A stretch of DNA of 64,000 nucleotides. Origin: Blastomyces gilchristii SLH14081. Its lineage: Eukaryota; Ascomycota; Eurotiomycetes; Onygenales; Ajellomycetaceae. The translations under genes and the position numbers were made by a program. The stretch covers positions 9,054 to 73,053 of the forward strand of contig NW_003101650.1 in NCBI RefSeq assembly GCF_000003855.2, in the 5' to 3' direction. Under the pieces are notes generated by a model. The model was not told the origin of the DNA, did no database searches, and was given only the letters and a program-made list of their open reading frames with translations. This document shows, piece after piece, positions 22,488 to 38,848 of this stretch (position 1 is its first letter; every line of letters starts with the position of its first letter).

Positions 22488-23822
22488 AATTTATCCATGC
22501 TGCATTCGTGTCGTTATTTTATTTTCCACCCAAAAAGCCCCTATTCAAGAGCATACTTTTTGATTTTGTATTTATGCTGTTTAAAGACAGTTTTCGTAAA
22601 ATTTGTTTTTAGCTTTTCTTGCGTTACTCTTTCGTCTGTATATACCTTTATTTTATACTCACTACTGTTCTTTTTTATATATATCGTTTTCGATATCCCC
22701 TACATCCGGTACATATTTTACGAAAGATCATACTCGTTTACGATTTGATTTTTTTTCGAAACATGATTGATTCCCCTCACGCTATCATGTTTTTATTCTG
22801 CCTGGGAAGTACTCTTGTATACCTATTTCCATATCTCTAGCTTACTCTACAACTATTAGACTAGAAAGGGAAAGGCTTTCATTATTTCTGATGCATTTCG
22901 CGCGGCCATCTTAACTTCGTTTATTACGCCCCCTTTCTGTTGTTGTTATTGCGTAACGAGATCATGAACTTAGCTTTATCTTTGCATTTTTCATTCACTA
23001 CGTTCGTTACGTTTTTTTTTATATATTTTCTTTTTATATGTTCATTTTCTACTTGTACTTGGCGGATGTACTCATTAAAGACTGTCTTCTTTTGAGTCGA
23101 AGAAAAGGCATCTGAAAGATTAAGGGTCAGGCACCTAAGAATATCAAATAATCGCTGATCAGGTGTTGCTTTTGACATCTATAGATATGAAATTTTCCAA
23201 TATATAGTGTTTGGAAATGCATGCGCTTCATAAAGCCAAGACCAATCGTATATACTGCCAACATTCCCTGCTGCTCAATCCACACTAGCCCCAATAAGCA
23301 TTTCAAGCGAGATCCGCGGCTCATGCAGTTATCACGTGTGTGCTGAGTCAGCATAAGGACACTTCTTTCTCTCTCATCGTTCAACATCAGAACGACGACG
23401 ACGATGATGTTGATGTTGATGAAGAGAGACAGAATATAGCAACATCAGTACACACAATAATCGAGGGTCTCTCGCTATATATACCCACATATACCTTCGA
23501 GCAGCCACCAGCCAACAAGCTTCTAGCAAGCTTCCAACAAGCAAACCATCGCCTACCAACCTACCAAAAGCCGTGGATTCCCTCTCATAAGACCCTGTCC
23601 TTGTTCCAGGAAGCTCATCCAAACACAGATTACGCTTAGATAGAGGGAGAGCAGCTTCTCGATCCGTTGTCGATTCGATTTTCATACGGCTTGATATAAT
23701 ATAACTATTGAATCCGGAACCCCTCTACTCCACATTCGTCCTTCGATAGCTCCTTTTCATCCTGCCTTACCTCACCCTCACTCACCCTCATTCTCCGCCT
23801 CTTTCATTTGTCTGTTACCACG
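22488..23822. promoter_or_regulatory. 3' region of acidic-protein gene and sar1 promoter/leader
   Basis: A/T-rich 3' flank to about 23200, then a C/T-rich leader ending at the sar1 ATG. A GAC/GAT repeat near 23390-23420 creates a short acidic frame that is not considered a gene. No other gene is recognised. Confidence 0.5.
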
Positions 23823-25074
<1,252 letters not shown>

Positions 25075-25579
25075 ATTGCGTAGAAAAGCCTTCGCGTTTG
25101 CATTATAATCGTATTATCATGCCTTGTCTTGTCTTGTCTTGTCTTGTCCTGTCTTGTCTTGTCCTTTAACCAGGTTCATTTCTATGCCCGTCAAGTCTAT
25201 GCAAATCTTGTTTTTTGTGTGTTCCACTCAGCCATCCAAAGCCACTTTTCCTTTTTATTTCATAACTCTCTATTTTAAGAAAAAAAGAGAGAGACCATCA
25301 GCTTCCTCCGTCTCTCTCTTCGCTCATGATTTGTTGAATATGAGGGAAAAAAGGATAAATTTCGGGAACTAAGTTCCTCCCTTTCCCCAACCCCCAGATC
25401 AATCAATCAGTCAGATCTATCATTGCATCAATCCATTCACATTTCCCTACTCTCATCCATTTTTGTTTGTTGCTGTTTAGGCGTCCAGTACAGAAAAAAA
25501 ACACAGAAATCTTTTCTTCTTTCTCTCCATGATGTACAGAACTCTCATGACAAACAGCTCCTTTCCCATTTGTTCTCCC

Positions 25580-25613
<34 letters not shown>

Positions 25614-26426
25614 GTTCACACTCTTATTAGCTAGCCTACATTTATATTTCCTTCTTTCCGCCACTAATTATACAAGTCCACTCTCATCTACCTCAATGGC
25701 CGTCAGGAGAGGGAATAGTCTTTTATAGTCTTTTAGGTCCCCCCCCCCGGCCAAAAAATATAAAGTAATCAGGAAAAAAGATACAATTACAATTACGAAT
25801 TCCCAGTCTCCGCTTTCGTTTATCGTTAACTTATTCTTACCCTCCTTCCCTCCCTCCCTATTTGTTACATGGGAGACAGACAGTTCATAAAGCATGGATA
25901 GACCTTTAGGAAGTTTCTCCGCCCTCCTCCTTCCACCCCTCCCCCCACTTACCACCCCCAGTCCGTTCCGCTCTGGCCCGCGGAATAGCGACCAAAGGCA
26001 TATACATATACATATCATACAGGCGCACATGGAGGCTTAAAATGGGCGAATGCGATGGGCAACCCTCTGCTCACTGTCATATATATAATGTTTTTCATTC
26101 AGCTTGTAAAACTGCTCTTTTGCTTGCCTGCTGCTAGCTACAGTATCTCACTGAAAATGACCACTTGACACTTGAGCCAGAAAAATAAACACTTCATGAA
26201 CCCTGAGAATACGAATGCTGTGTCTAACTATCATCTCCTCCCCCCCCCCCCGGGCTTTTACCTAAGTACGATACCTTCAACCTAATTGAGAAGCCCGATG
26301 TCCTACACTGCAAAGCCCGCTCTACCTGTCGTCATGTCCCCCTTGGAAGGAAATAAAAAGAGATTCCACAATCCCTCCCAAGTAAACCTTAACAGTGATT
26401 TTAATTTTATAATCCTTTTTTTTTTC

Positions 26427-26457
<31 letters not shown>

Positions 26458-27567
26458 TAATGTTTCGCGCATCTTCCTACGGGTGACGGGCGAGGAATAC
26501 AGGAATACAGGAATACAGGAATACAGGAATACAGTAGATGCCTAAGGAGGGGCAGGGGAAAAGGCAGGGAGAGAAGAAAAAGGAAAAGGAAACAAAACTT
26601 AATCGGATCTGGGAAGAGAAAATGGAAAGGAAACAAGAGACAGCAAGGAGAAACGCAGAGAGAAGAATACAATAAAAAAAATAAAAAGAAAAAAAGCATT
26701 TGTTAAGATTTTTTGCTCTTTCAAACGGAAACGGAATGCGACCTAAATCAACGATCACCCGCCATGCTCGTCTCTTCTCTCTTACTCTCTCTCTCTTCAT
26801 ATATATATATATATATATCTGTCGTGGGAAAACGAAAAAATAGAGGTGAACAGGAAACGCAGAAATGGAACAAATAGAGAACAGTCGTATCTGAAAAGAG
26901 AAGAGGGTGCGTGGCCGAAAGAGAGAAGGGGGCCAGAGAGAGCAGAGAGGGGGATGATAAAAGAAAGAGGGGCGGGATGACTAGATCGAGGAAGATTCTT
27001 CTTTCTCAAGACGACTACGACGACGATTGACGGGAGCATTGATTATTATCAGCTACAGTATACGTTTTAAAAAGAATGCGCAGAGAGCAGGAAAAAAGGT
27101 AATTGAAAATAACTAAAAAAAGGGAAAAAGCAAGTACCGAATAGTTAAGTCGAGACCTATTACTGAAAGATAAAAGAGAAAGAAAAACAACCGTAGGAGC
27201 GTACAAGAAAAAAAAGAAGGAAACGGCCCTTGCGAAGTTCCAATGCTCTGTTCCATGTCGGTTAAGCTGGCGATGAAGGGAGAAAAAATCGAGGTGAAAA
27301 GACAAAAAGGTGGCAGGGAAGGCGGCGGCGCATACAAGCTGATACTATTATTATTGGTGTCGCGGTGTGTCGTGTGTTGAGGTTGGGTGTGAGGGTGGGT
27401 TGGCTGGTTCGTTTTTTTGTCGTCCCCCCCCGCCAAGATTATCATCTATCTTTCTCTATCTCTCGCGCACGTGCGTGTTTTTGATATATCGTGGTCGGAA
27501 GTTTTGACTAGAGTTTTTATCTCCGCCCGAACCTACTACAAATGGGAAAGCTCGTATGATTTCTTGA
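25075..27567. other. Convergent intergenic region between sar1 and PP1 genes
   Basis: No gene is recognised; the 3' untranslated regions of both flanking genes lie here. It holds TTGTC pentamer repeats (about 25122-25163), a 31-T run (25582-25612), C runs near 25740 and 26240, T/C microsatellites near 26420-26460, five copies of an 8-bp GGAATACA unit (26494-26534), and (AT)n at 26799-26818. Confidence 0.6.
26494..26534 (+). repeat. 8-bp tandem repeat (GGAATACA x5)
   Basis: Five perfect adjacent copies followed by a G. A short minisatellite in the sar1/PP1 intergenic region. Confidence 0.9.
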
Positions 27568-28943
<1,376 letters not shown>

Positions 28944-29652
28944 GTCTTGCTGCCGCTAGCAAGAAAGTTATCCGAAAAGAACGTAACGGATGCAGAAAAA
29001 GCGGAACGAGGAGGACGAAACGGCGAGAGAAAAATGCGAGGGAAAGGGGGTCGCGGCGGAGGAGGAGGGGGGAAAGGGAGGCGGGAAATTCGGGAGGCTT
29101 GGATGTATTGAGGAAGTTCACACAATCCTAGATATCTTAGAGAGAGTCAGTATACAAGTGCGACCCAAGATGGCTGTGTTAATGTTGGGTAGAGTTGGGA
29201 TAAAGACGCGCCGGCGGCTTGGGGGTCGCAACATGCAGGGCGTTTAGCATGAAAAGGCGAGCGGCTTACGAAGAGGGAAAACCTAATATGGCAGGGAGAA
29301 AATACGGCCGTGAAGGACTGAGCCAACGTGCCTCCAATCCAGACTCCTCGCGCAGATACTGATTAACGGCCTAGATACTTATTCTGCGATGGCGGAGGGG
29401 ATGGTGCGGGCTGCAGTCGAAGAGGGTTGTTGATGGAGCGAAGGGCTGAGTGAAAGGCCGTTCGTTGGTGTGTTAGATCAACGGATGAGGCTCTATCTGG
29501 GTTTTACCACAGCAGAATCCAGGCACGGTGTCGACAACAGCAAAGGCTCTGGCAATCTCTGGACCTTGCGATAAAAAAATAAAAAAATATGGTTGTAGTC
29601 GACGAGAAAATCCCTATCGGGAGCGTAGTCTAGCTGGAGGTTTTCAAGTTGT

Positions 29653-29689
<37 letters not shown>

Positions 29690-30705
29690 CCGGGAGCGTT
29701 GGTGGATATAACGGTGGCGGTGGACGAAGGAATTGTTGCTAGAAAATTAGGGTGCAGAGCAGTCTGTTCTGGGTAGCCGGAAGAAGTCCAAAGGCAGTCT
29801 AAATCTTTAATAGCAGCAAGTCGACAACGAAGCAGGTCTTCAGCAGCGAAGAATAGCGATCGAGAGACACGGTTGGTTGGTGGTTGAGGCCAGAGGGGGA
29901 GATGGTTGCAGAAGGTTGTGGTTGACTTGGAATGGAGGAGGAGAGTTGAGACGAGTTTTGGCGGAAGAAGACTTGGGGGACGAATACATTATTACATACA
30001 TACATACATACATACCTACATACATACATACATACACACGGCGGTACGGTACGCATCTATCACTAATACGCAGCCCAGAAACTATCTTGCTCTTATTATT
30101 ATTCCAGTGATTATTTCTATATTTCTATATTATTATTATTATTATTCCTCTCCCTTCTACGAGCAAAATACTTATTATAATGATAACAATCCATCGCCTG
30201 GCTGCCCGATTCTGTGTATCAATGAGGCGGCTGCTGATGTTCTACCTGGGCGATATTAATACGGATTTTTTTGCCTTGTTTTGCCAATAAACTCGCTCTT
30301 GAGCAAATGATATATGGTTATGCGCCGGAATTTTATGAGAACAATTATATGTGCGATACAATGAAACTCCTGCAATCGTACAACCGGCCAATAGGAGCAA
30401 GGAATAGCTAAAAATAGAGATATTTTGTCTGCGTTACGAATAAAACTGATCGGACTACCGTTGTACTCTGTATGGAGTGAGTGATTGTAAGAATTCAATA
30501 GCAAGCGGGGGGGAATGCAGCTTCATTTTGCCACGGCTTCCAAGAAACAAAATGACAAAGATAAATCCCCCCCTTTCCTAGCGCCTCGCCTGACTTAATT
30601 TGTCTTGTTTTTTAAGAAAAGTTGAGACATCAGGGAACTGCATAAGTCTGCTGGGTGGAGAGGGAGGAAGAAGAAAAAAAAAACCACATAAAAATTAATT
30701 ACTTC
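28944..30705. promoter_or_regulatory. PP1 upstream region with microsatellites
   Basis: No other gene seen. It contains a purine-rich leader near 28980-29100, a 35-T run (29655-29689), a tetranucleotide CATA array (about 29994-30034) and an (ATT)n run near 30129-30146. Near 30464-30479, TACTCTGTATGGAGTG looks like a transition-decayed copy of the palindrome found at 52431. Confidence 0.5.
29994..30034. repeat. CATA tetranucleotide microsatellite
   Basis: About ten CATA units with one interruption (CCTA), in the PP1 upstream region. Confidence 0.9.
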
Positions 30706-30776
30706 TGACGGTGCTGGGAATCGAACCCAGGCTGGCACGGCCACAACGTGACGTCTTACCACTCGACCACACCGTC
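30706..30776 (-). tRNA. tRNA-His (GTG)
   Basis: On the minus strand the acceptor halves GACGGTG and CACCGTC pair perfectly, with discriminator A. The A-box reads TGGTCGAGTGG and the T-arm CTGGG-TTCGATT-CCCAG. The anticodon loop TTGTGGC gives GTG. No intron; 71 nt. The anticodon stem has one terminal mismatch. Confidence 0.9.
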
Positions 30777-32507
30777 TATTTGTTATACGGCGGCCAAGGC
30801 TTCCATTCATCCATCAAACTCATCGACCCTTGCCCCTTATCTACATTCCAATCCCTCTATGATTTTACAGAGTATGCTCGGAGTGATCTCCTTTTACTGA
30901 TACTATTCTAATGTTTATAGTGGTGGTATGTATGTTATGCTCCTTGAACTCGAACCAAATATGTGAAAAAAAAAAAAAAAGAAAAAAAAGAAAAAAAAAA
31001 AAAAAAAAAAAAAAAGAAAAGAAAATCAAAATCAAAACCTCCATCTCCCTTTCCATACGTGCCCGGCCTATCAAGAGGGTAACGAGCTATATAGCTAATA
31101 TTCACCACCAATGGGGCCTCATATGGGTATTTCGCACGGATGCATCAACGCAAAAGAATATATACACAAAATATATAACTATATATAAGCAAAAAAGGCA
31201 GCACCCCGGCCTTCGAAATTGCCTTGCCCGCACGCTTGGGAAGGTCTGCCTCTGAGCTCTGCCTGGCTGATGTAGGTGCATCCCTTAGTTGGATATCCCA
31301 TATGACATCGAGTTCCGGATAGTGTTTTTAAACGGTAATAAGGATAGAGTTAGTGCAAGTGGGTGGTCCTCTTTGCCTACCCCCTTACACAAGGCCTCGA
31401 TATACTACACCTCTATACGCTTACTATAATGACCGGAGGAGAGCAGTGAGAAAGAAAAAAGCATCACAGCGCGAGTATATTAATAAAATAGAGCATGATC
31501 TGAGAAAGTTGCATTTAGAGAAGAGAAAGAAAATAGCATATTTTAATGTTGTTAACCAAAGTCTGTTAACGCAAAACCTCCCGCCCGACACACATTGATT
31601 GGGAAATCAAGAAAAACATTATACAACGCTATTAGCGTTTTCTGTTCGCAGCACCAAAGACCCAACCAAAAAATCGGTACGAAAAAGAAGAAGGGAAAAT
31701 AGCACAAAGAATAGAAATACTCGCTATGTGAAACGCCGGAGTGCTCGAAAATTTAGGGGAAAAAAGACGCAAAAACAAATAACCATGAAAAGGTAAAAAC
31801 AAGCCGCCTCTCCAGTCCGTAAAAGTAGAGTACAAAAGCGGTCTAACAATATGAGCAAAAGGGAGGGATGATCCTCTCACTCATATACCTCCCTGGACGA
31901 GGCCTGAACTCACAGGGATAGGTAAACAACAACAGTGACAAAAGCGGAGACAGGAAGCCACCCAAAATCAGTTAGCGCCATACACATGCAAATAAAAGAA
32001 CTAAAGCCCAAAAAAATTATCATACAGGCTGGAAACAACAGTGGTATATTTCATGCAAAAAGAAACGAACATGCAGACATATATCCCATTAGGGGAAAAG
32101 CACAAGGCTGCCTCGCAGAAGAAAGAAAGGGAGAAGAAAAGGGAAAATTTAAAGAGTTGAAAACGATCATGATGGGTTTCTGTGAAAATGGAAAAATCGC
32201 TCCTCAAAACACTTTTCTCTCTTTCTCTCACTTTTTGGTTTCTCAACTTTTTTGTGTGTAGAAGGGGGATGACAAGATATCTGCCCGCCGGGTTTTCGCA
32301 ATTTATTTCCTCGCGATTTGGAAAATAGAGTCTATACCTCTCAAATCTTATATCGTATTTCGTGCAACAAGATCACATATGTGGTTTCGATTTTGGATTT
32401 TAGATCGGCGTTCTCGGGGGGTCTCGGGGGGCGAAGGGAGGTAATGTAGGAGAGAGGAGTGGAAAGAAGACATCCAACGTGAAGAAAAATATCGATTCGT
32501 CCGATAT
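30777..32507. other. Intergenic region, no gene recognised
   Basis: Contains an A/G-rich low-complexity tract (about 30964-31026) and A/G-rich DNA. It probably includes the 3' untranslated region of the LRR gene. Short open frames here show no fungal protein similarity that I recognise. Confidence 0.5.
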
Positions 32508-35027
32508 TTAGCCCAACATTCGACCTCCAGTGGCGATGGCTTGGCTACTAGTTCTAGCAATGAGCGCGGGTCGAAGTGACCCAACTGGATCGTATTCTGT
32601 TCCCCCCCCTGTATGAGAATTGATATTCTTTTGTGAAGTGTCCCAGGATTCATCGCCAAGCACTGTCAGCCAGTTTGTTCCAACTTCTTGCTTCAACGCT
32701 TCGAGTCGTTGACGATAGGAGTCCCCGTTGGCGCTCCAGTCGAGATTTTGGACAGCAGGAAGTAAGTGGGGATTCTTGGCGGATTCGAAGGCAGGACTGC
32801 TTTGCGATTCTTTTGGGGGTGGGATAGTAGCAATAGTGGTCTTCTGAAGCGGCTTGGGGTCAGAGATTCTGCTGTATATCCTATTTGAGCTTGGAGATTG
32901 CTCTGCTGTAGCTGCGGGGTTCGTAGCTGGGTGTTCGAGGATAGGTTGCTGGAAAACAGAACCGACGGTTTCCACGCCGCCAGTCACCATGTTAAAAGAA
33001 GGATCATCGTTGGAGAGCTCGACAATTTTTCGTCTGTGGACTTTTTTCCGCCTACTAGAGCCTATCGCATATTCTGCTTGAACAGGAGCGGCAGATGCTG
33101 ATGTATCTGCACGAATTGCAGCGACTGACGAGGCAACTGAAATATCTTGGGTTTTATCCGCAAGTTCGTTACCAGGTTCTGGACGTCGAATAACAGGAGC
33201 CCCTTCCGGTTCTGCGACACGAGTCACAAGTTGTTTCTTTTCCGAATATCCGGGGCCCGTAGTATCAATAGTAATATCCTCAGAGAATCCTGGAGTTTGT
33301 CTGAATAGGTTGAATATGGAAACCCTGTATCCCGAAAATGTTTTGGTGAAAGGATTCCCAGACACCCAAATTTCGCGTAGGTATGGGATACCAGTGAGCC
33401 GGGCGATTTCGGTGGGATCACTTAGTTCATTGTCTCGTAAATCAAGGCGCTCTAAAGACAATAACCGTTCGATTCCTGCGAGTGATCGGAGACGGTTTCC
33501 TCGAAGATTAAGCGCAGTGATGGCAGGCAACGGGTTCCTAGAAAGAGAATGGAGAGAGTCTATCATGCAGTGAGATAGGTTTAAAGATCTCAAAGCTGTC
33601 AAGGATGCAAGGCTGTCGGGGACTTCGGTGAAAAGGTTCCAGGACAAATCCAATGAATGGAGAGTATTGGCAACAGGAGCAAGACTGGAGACACTGACAC
33701 TAGTCATCGAGTTGTCTGTCAAGCTGAGGTGGCGCAGGAACCGCCATTTGGATGGAGGAAGGATGCCAGCAGCCAATAAATTCGACATGCTTCCATTCCT
33801 CTGGTGGGAGGAAGCCTCGCTAGAATTGGAACTCCCAGACCCAGATCTGCGTATTTTGGAAGACGTTCCTCTGCGATGAGACTGGTGTCTTGAACTAGTG
33901 GGGCGTGTGGGTGAAATGCTTTCTGTTCGAGCATGTCTTCTCCCACCCTCAGAGAAACCCCTGACCATGGAGGCGCTGCCTTTTGGGCTGGAACTTGTGC
34001 TTAAACTGGGCTCAGCTACTGGAGAACCAGGTGCCGACATGGATTTCGCCAGGTCTGGTTTATTGAATGTCTGGGGGTTGGAAGAAGCCCCGAGAACTGG
34101 AGATGATTGATATTTGGAGGATCTCCGTCTCCGTTTGTCAAGGTCATCCAGAACGATCCCGGTCAAGAGGTCCGTAGGGTCATCAATACTGGCACGTTTA
34201 AGAGTAAGGGATCTTAACTGTTCAGCTAGACGATCCCAGCCATAAAAGGAACGGAAATCTACATCGATAATCTCCAGGGCGCTGAGGTTTTTAAACGAAT
34301 GGAGTGGGACAGCTGTGTCAAAGGGGAATTCCTCGTATCCACGAATAAGGCGAGCTCTGTGATCCGGGGCAAGTCTCAAACAGGGGATTTTAGTAAAGGC
34401 CGAATACAAATATTTTAGGTCATTTTCAATGGCTAGTTTGGCTTTTTCCGATTTGGAGACAGAGTCTTTGGATCCTAGGCCAAATGAGGACCAGAGCGAG
34501 CTCATACCGGACATGACACTACGCACACTGGATACAGAATGGATCGAGTCTCTGTCTCCCTTGGAGCGACGTGGTTTGCTTAAGAAAGACACATATGCAG
34601 ACGAAGCCTCTGTATTGATGTTTTCCAAGCGGATGTTCATGGGCCCCACGGGAATGGATATGTCCTCAAACCGGGATAAAAGGTAGAAAAGATGATGGCT
34701 AGTCAGGGTGAGTTTTGCAGGTTTAATGTTGTGGGATGTGAAACTCAGTGTCCCCAAGGATAACGCAGCAGCTAGTGTAGAGGAAGTAGCGGAACGGGTG
34801 GAAGAGTCTGATGCTTTGGAGGGTTGACGCTTCATCTGCAAAGCGTTGGCGAGGGCCTTCTCATGAGTACGGACGAAGCTGGCCAGGTTCTAGCAAGCAC
34901 GTTTAACAAGTTAGGCATGTAAATTAACCACTTGATGAGAGAACCCGCTGCAATAGAGGGTTTTGGCGAGAAATAGGGCACTTACTTTGATGAAGAGCTG
35001 GCCATCTTCAGTGTTGAGTTTCTCCAT
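32508..35027 (-). CDS. Leucine-rich-repeat protein of unknown function
   Basis: Two exons on the minus strand, 34986-35027 and 32508-34889, encode 807 aa. The 5' exon supplies MEKLNTEDGQLFIK and joins in phase to NLASFVRTHEKALANALQ. The N-terminal third (about 40-270) is a folded-looking domain. Residues about 275-390 are Ser/Arg-rich and disordered. Residues about 395-540 are leucine-rich repeats with LxxLxLSxN-type units, for example LHSLDLSWNLF, LRSLNLSHCMI, ITALNLRGNRL and LERLDLRDNEL. An LRR-capping segment (GNPFTKTFSGYR) follows. The C-terminal 250 residues are low complexity with a basic RRKKVHRRK patch. LRR proteins act as protein-binding scaffolds. No more specific role is claimed. 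The short first exon is supported by phase and splice sites. Confidence 0.88.
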
Positions 35028-38000
35028 AATGACGAGGTCGCTGCCCAAGGAGTTCTGGGTCCAGTCTAAAGGAGAAAGCGGGACTTGTTCACTGACAGAA
35101 CGAGACTATATATGGATGAGAGGACATTTTGAGCGCATCCAAGAAGATATAGGGCGTCGTGGTGGGAGGGTGGGCTGAGGAAGATGCGGATGTTGCGGTT
35201 GCGAGACGGAAAGGAGGGAGAAGGCTGCCACCAACACCGGAGATTGTTTTGATGACAACAGGAGGCTCAAAATGGACGCGCACACCACAACAGTGACTTT
35301 GAAGCTTGAGTGACTCAAAATGCCCGCACTTTCCAACAAGACACTCGGGGCAAGGGCTTAAAAGGAACGAGTCAAGAAAGAGTCAAGAACGAGGATTCTC
35401 TTAAGGAAAATCAAATTGACTGCACAGGAATATTACGAAGCCCGTGGCGAAGTGGTCAAAGGATCACGTCTTTTGGGTTCATGTGCACGGAGAGAACTGG
35501 GCGGGGGGGTTTTGGGTTTGGTCACCGGGACAGCCCCAAGGGAAAAAAAGGCAAAAAAGAAGGCAGAAACTAGAGACGGACTGTGGAAAACAGATACCCG
35601 TCTCCGACAAGAGAAGAATGAAAATCCACAATACAATACAAATAATCCCAACACGATGCTGCTGGGCTTTGGGGGAAGCGGGAGAGAGAAAAGACCGATG
35701 AGGTTCGTCGACTCAATTGGCCAGTCAACAGAAGGGAAGAGGGAGAGAGGGAGAGGGAGAGAGGGAGAGGGAGAGGGATAAGTGTTGGTCCTAGCACGAT
35801 TCCTCCAACCGAGTTGTCCGCTGTTCAAAAAGAGACAGGGTAAAGGGAAAACAAAAGAGCAGAAGAGAAGAGAAGGGAGAAAGGAGGAAGACGAGAGGAA
35901 GAGGACGAGGAGGGAAAAATAAAGAGGTGGGTGTGCGGGATAGGAACCACAGGGAGGAGGAAACTACCCAGAGCGGAAAACACTGAAAGGGATGATGGGC
36001 TGGTCAAGAGCTGATATTTCTTACTGTGTATTTCTCCATACTACGTACATAATTCACCTCGCCGCCGCCTCTGATTGGGGAGGGGCAGTCAGCCAAGGGC
36101 AAGCCTGCACCGTGCATGGGACCGGACTGCCAGACGAGGGATTTGTAGTGGATGCAACAGACTGCATACGGGCATGATAGCGCCAGAGGACCGCCCCCTT
36201 CACACTAGCTGCTGCACGCTCCCAGTTAGTCTGCCTGCCCCGGTTTGCCCCTCGGAATCCCTGCTTCCTCAAATCTGTTCCCAGCCCATGCTTACTACTG
36301 TGTACAGGCTGTTATTTAACGACTGGCACTCGGCCCCCCTCACCCAGCGCAGTGTTACGGCGCGGACTTTGCTATCTTCGGAGCCATTCTCGGAGGGGCC
36401 CTCGTAGGCTGGTTAAGCCTATCTTGGGAAGGAAACAGCAAGCTGGCGGGGCTTGCTTGGCCTGTCTTGTCTGCCCTCGGGCCTGCGCGTGTGGTTGGTG
36501 GCTGGCGAGATTAAGAGTTCTTCGGCTGGCAGTTGAACGCCGCTGATGTACCGCGAGGTACCCATCATTATTTGACGGAATTCTTCCCTTCATGTGGCAC
36601 AAATCACCCACATTCACGCGGCCAACCACTAAGAAGGTTCACGATGCAGATGATCACTCCATGGATTCAACATTCACCCAATTGTTCCTCACTTCAACTC
36701 CCCCTCGTTCCCACATGGCCTAGGAATGACGATATATATCATACATATTTAATCACCTGGCTCATGGGAAGCCCTGGAATAACCCTACAATGTGTTGATC
36801 TGTTGGCCACCCTTCTGTTTCCTGTCGTCATCCTCATCAGAGTCATCACCCCCCCTCAAAATCATTAGATGTGGTGGTTATTGACTGCGTAAAGAGCTGG
36901 CGAAACGACGGCTCTTTATCCTGGTCAGACAGTTTCGTTATTTTCCCCTGGCGCCGGAACTGTATACGGGATTACCCAATTTGGTCAGTCTGGGAGTTTA
37001 CTTACGGTCATTCCCAGACTACCAGTAACTTTTCCTGTGAAACGGGTTTCGCCAATTCAGAATAAACATGCTCTCTTCCCAGTGGTTGACATTAAAAAAT
37101 ATCAATCCAACTCAAAGAGAGAGAAACAAAACAGCGAAGCTTCGTTCGAAACTTGTCCCACAAAACCGAGGCCGTACGAGGGTTGAGGTGAAAATTAAAA
37201 AAAATTGGGAAGCTGTCCCGTCAGTTTGGTTTCTTTCTATTCATGAAAAATGAATTGATGGACCTAACTAGCCAGTCCAGCACACCCATGCATCCATTGC
37301 CGGGCTGCCACTTCGACGTATTTTGAGTTGAGACCGTTCCGTGACTTGCGGAGGTGAAACGAGACTTCCATGGGACAAGATCATCCTGCACTCCCTGCAC
37401 ACTACGCTCAGGTGAAATTGATACTACTAGTCGTGCCTAGGGCTACATGGTTCGGTCTTCGAAGTCATCGAGCTGGTGAGTGGTGACACCTACAATGATG
37501 ATACGATTTGATAAGGTTAAAATTTTTATAATGGATCCATGCTCCTCAATCGTTCAGGGAATAGATACTCCGTGAGAGAGTGGAGATTGCTGTTCATGAT
37601 TTTCTTTTTCGGACTTCTGAGGACTATATTATTCTTGCCGAGTTGGTTTGTCTTCGCTTATCGGGTTCTTGCTTGAGGCGGCTGGCAGATACAATATTCG
37701 TAATCCTGTTTTCCAACTGTTCGACCTAAAAAGGAAAAAGAAAAAATATATTATCCGATGGACGGGACGGACGTAAGCATGTTTGAGTTCACCAAAGCTC
37801 TGGAGAGAGCCCTTGTTGCGAGCGGCTGTGGGCCCGCTAACTCTAAGCGCGCCTACACTTCAACCCACCTTTTGATGACGTTATTGGGGTTGGTTTTGCG
37901 GCTCAATCCTTCCCATCCCCGCTTAATCAATCAATGATGTTCCGATAAGAGCAACATATCATCCCGCCGGGACAAGTGGCATGTCTCCAATAAGTTTCGG

Positions 38001-38848
38001 TCAGAACAGAGGCGCCAATAATTAAGTTAGGGTAGAAAAGACCCAACAGACCAATTTTACACAATATGGGTTCCGGAAAGAGAGACAGGAATTTGTCTTA
38101 ACCACATAACTTTCAGCAGAAATTTGGAGTTACATGGAGGTACATGTACAAGGGCCTCAGTAACAGCTTTCATCGCTCTGAGAGGAGATTCAGGATACAC
38201 TCAAAACTAGGCATGTAAGAAATCATACTGGTTGTTTCCAACCCGTGGTGGTTTGACATCGATTGATTAATCCTGCAATATTCAGCTTACCTCGCGCATT
38301 CAACACAAACCCGCCCTCAAACCACCAGTGGTCCCTCTTTTGGGTGTCACAAGGCTACTTTTATGCTGCGACGATGAAGGGACCGGTGGCGAAATACTGT
38401 TCCTCAAACGTCATTCGTCGGCGGTGGTTGCTATTCTCGCTAAGGCTAACATGAGGATAGCTAGGTATCGCCGACGTTGGAATAAAGAACCATGACATTG
38501 GTTCATTTGATTGGGAACACTCCCAAGAGCCAAATACACGGTAAATTTATTCCATCAAGTTTGACAAGAGACGAAGAGAGTTGCAATAGTAATACTTTAC
38601 CTAGGTATGTTGTCCGGTTAATAATACCAGAAGCACTAATATGATATCATGCCAGGAGATCGCTAATAAGCCGTCTACAAATTTTCGCAATTTTTTTCAC
38701 GAGTCTCATGAATTATGCAACATGTCAGACAAGCCACAAGGCTAGGGCGCTTACACTGATTTAATTCGAGGCTGGGTAGCCAAAGCGCTCCCACTCACAG
38801 GCTGGTCGATCCCCGTAACTAGTGCATAAATTATCAGCACCTCATCGC
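35028..38848. other. Gene-poor interval, left part
   Basis: LRR-gene leader (purine-rich on the plus strand, GGGAGA repeats near 35735-35780), then 3 kb without a recognisable coding frame, tRNA or repeat family. Many short frames exist, none with domain-like character. Confidence 0.5.

Noticed and set aside
23340..23639. 99-aa frame with an acidic start upstream of sar1
   Set aside because: Lies in the pyrimidine-rich sar1 leader, starts at GTG, and shows no recognisable domain.
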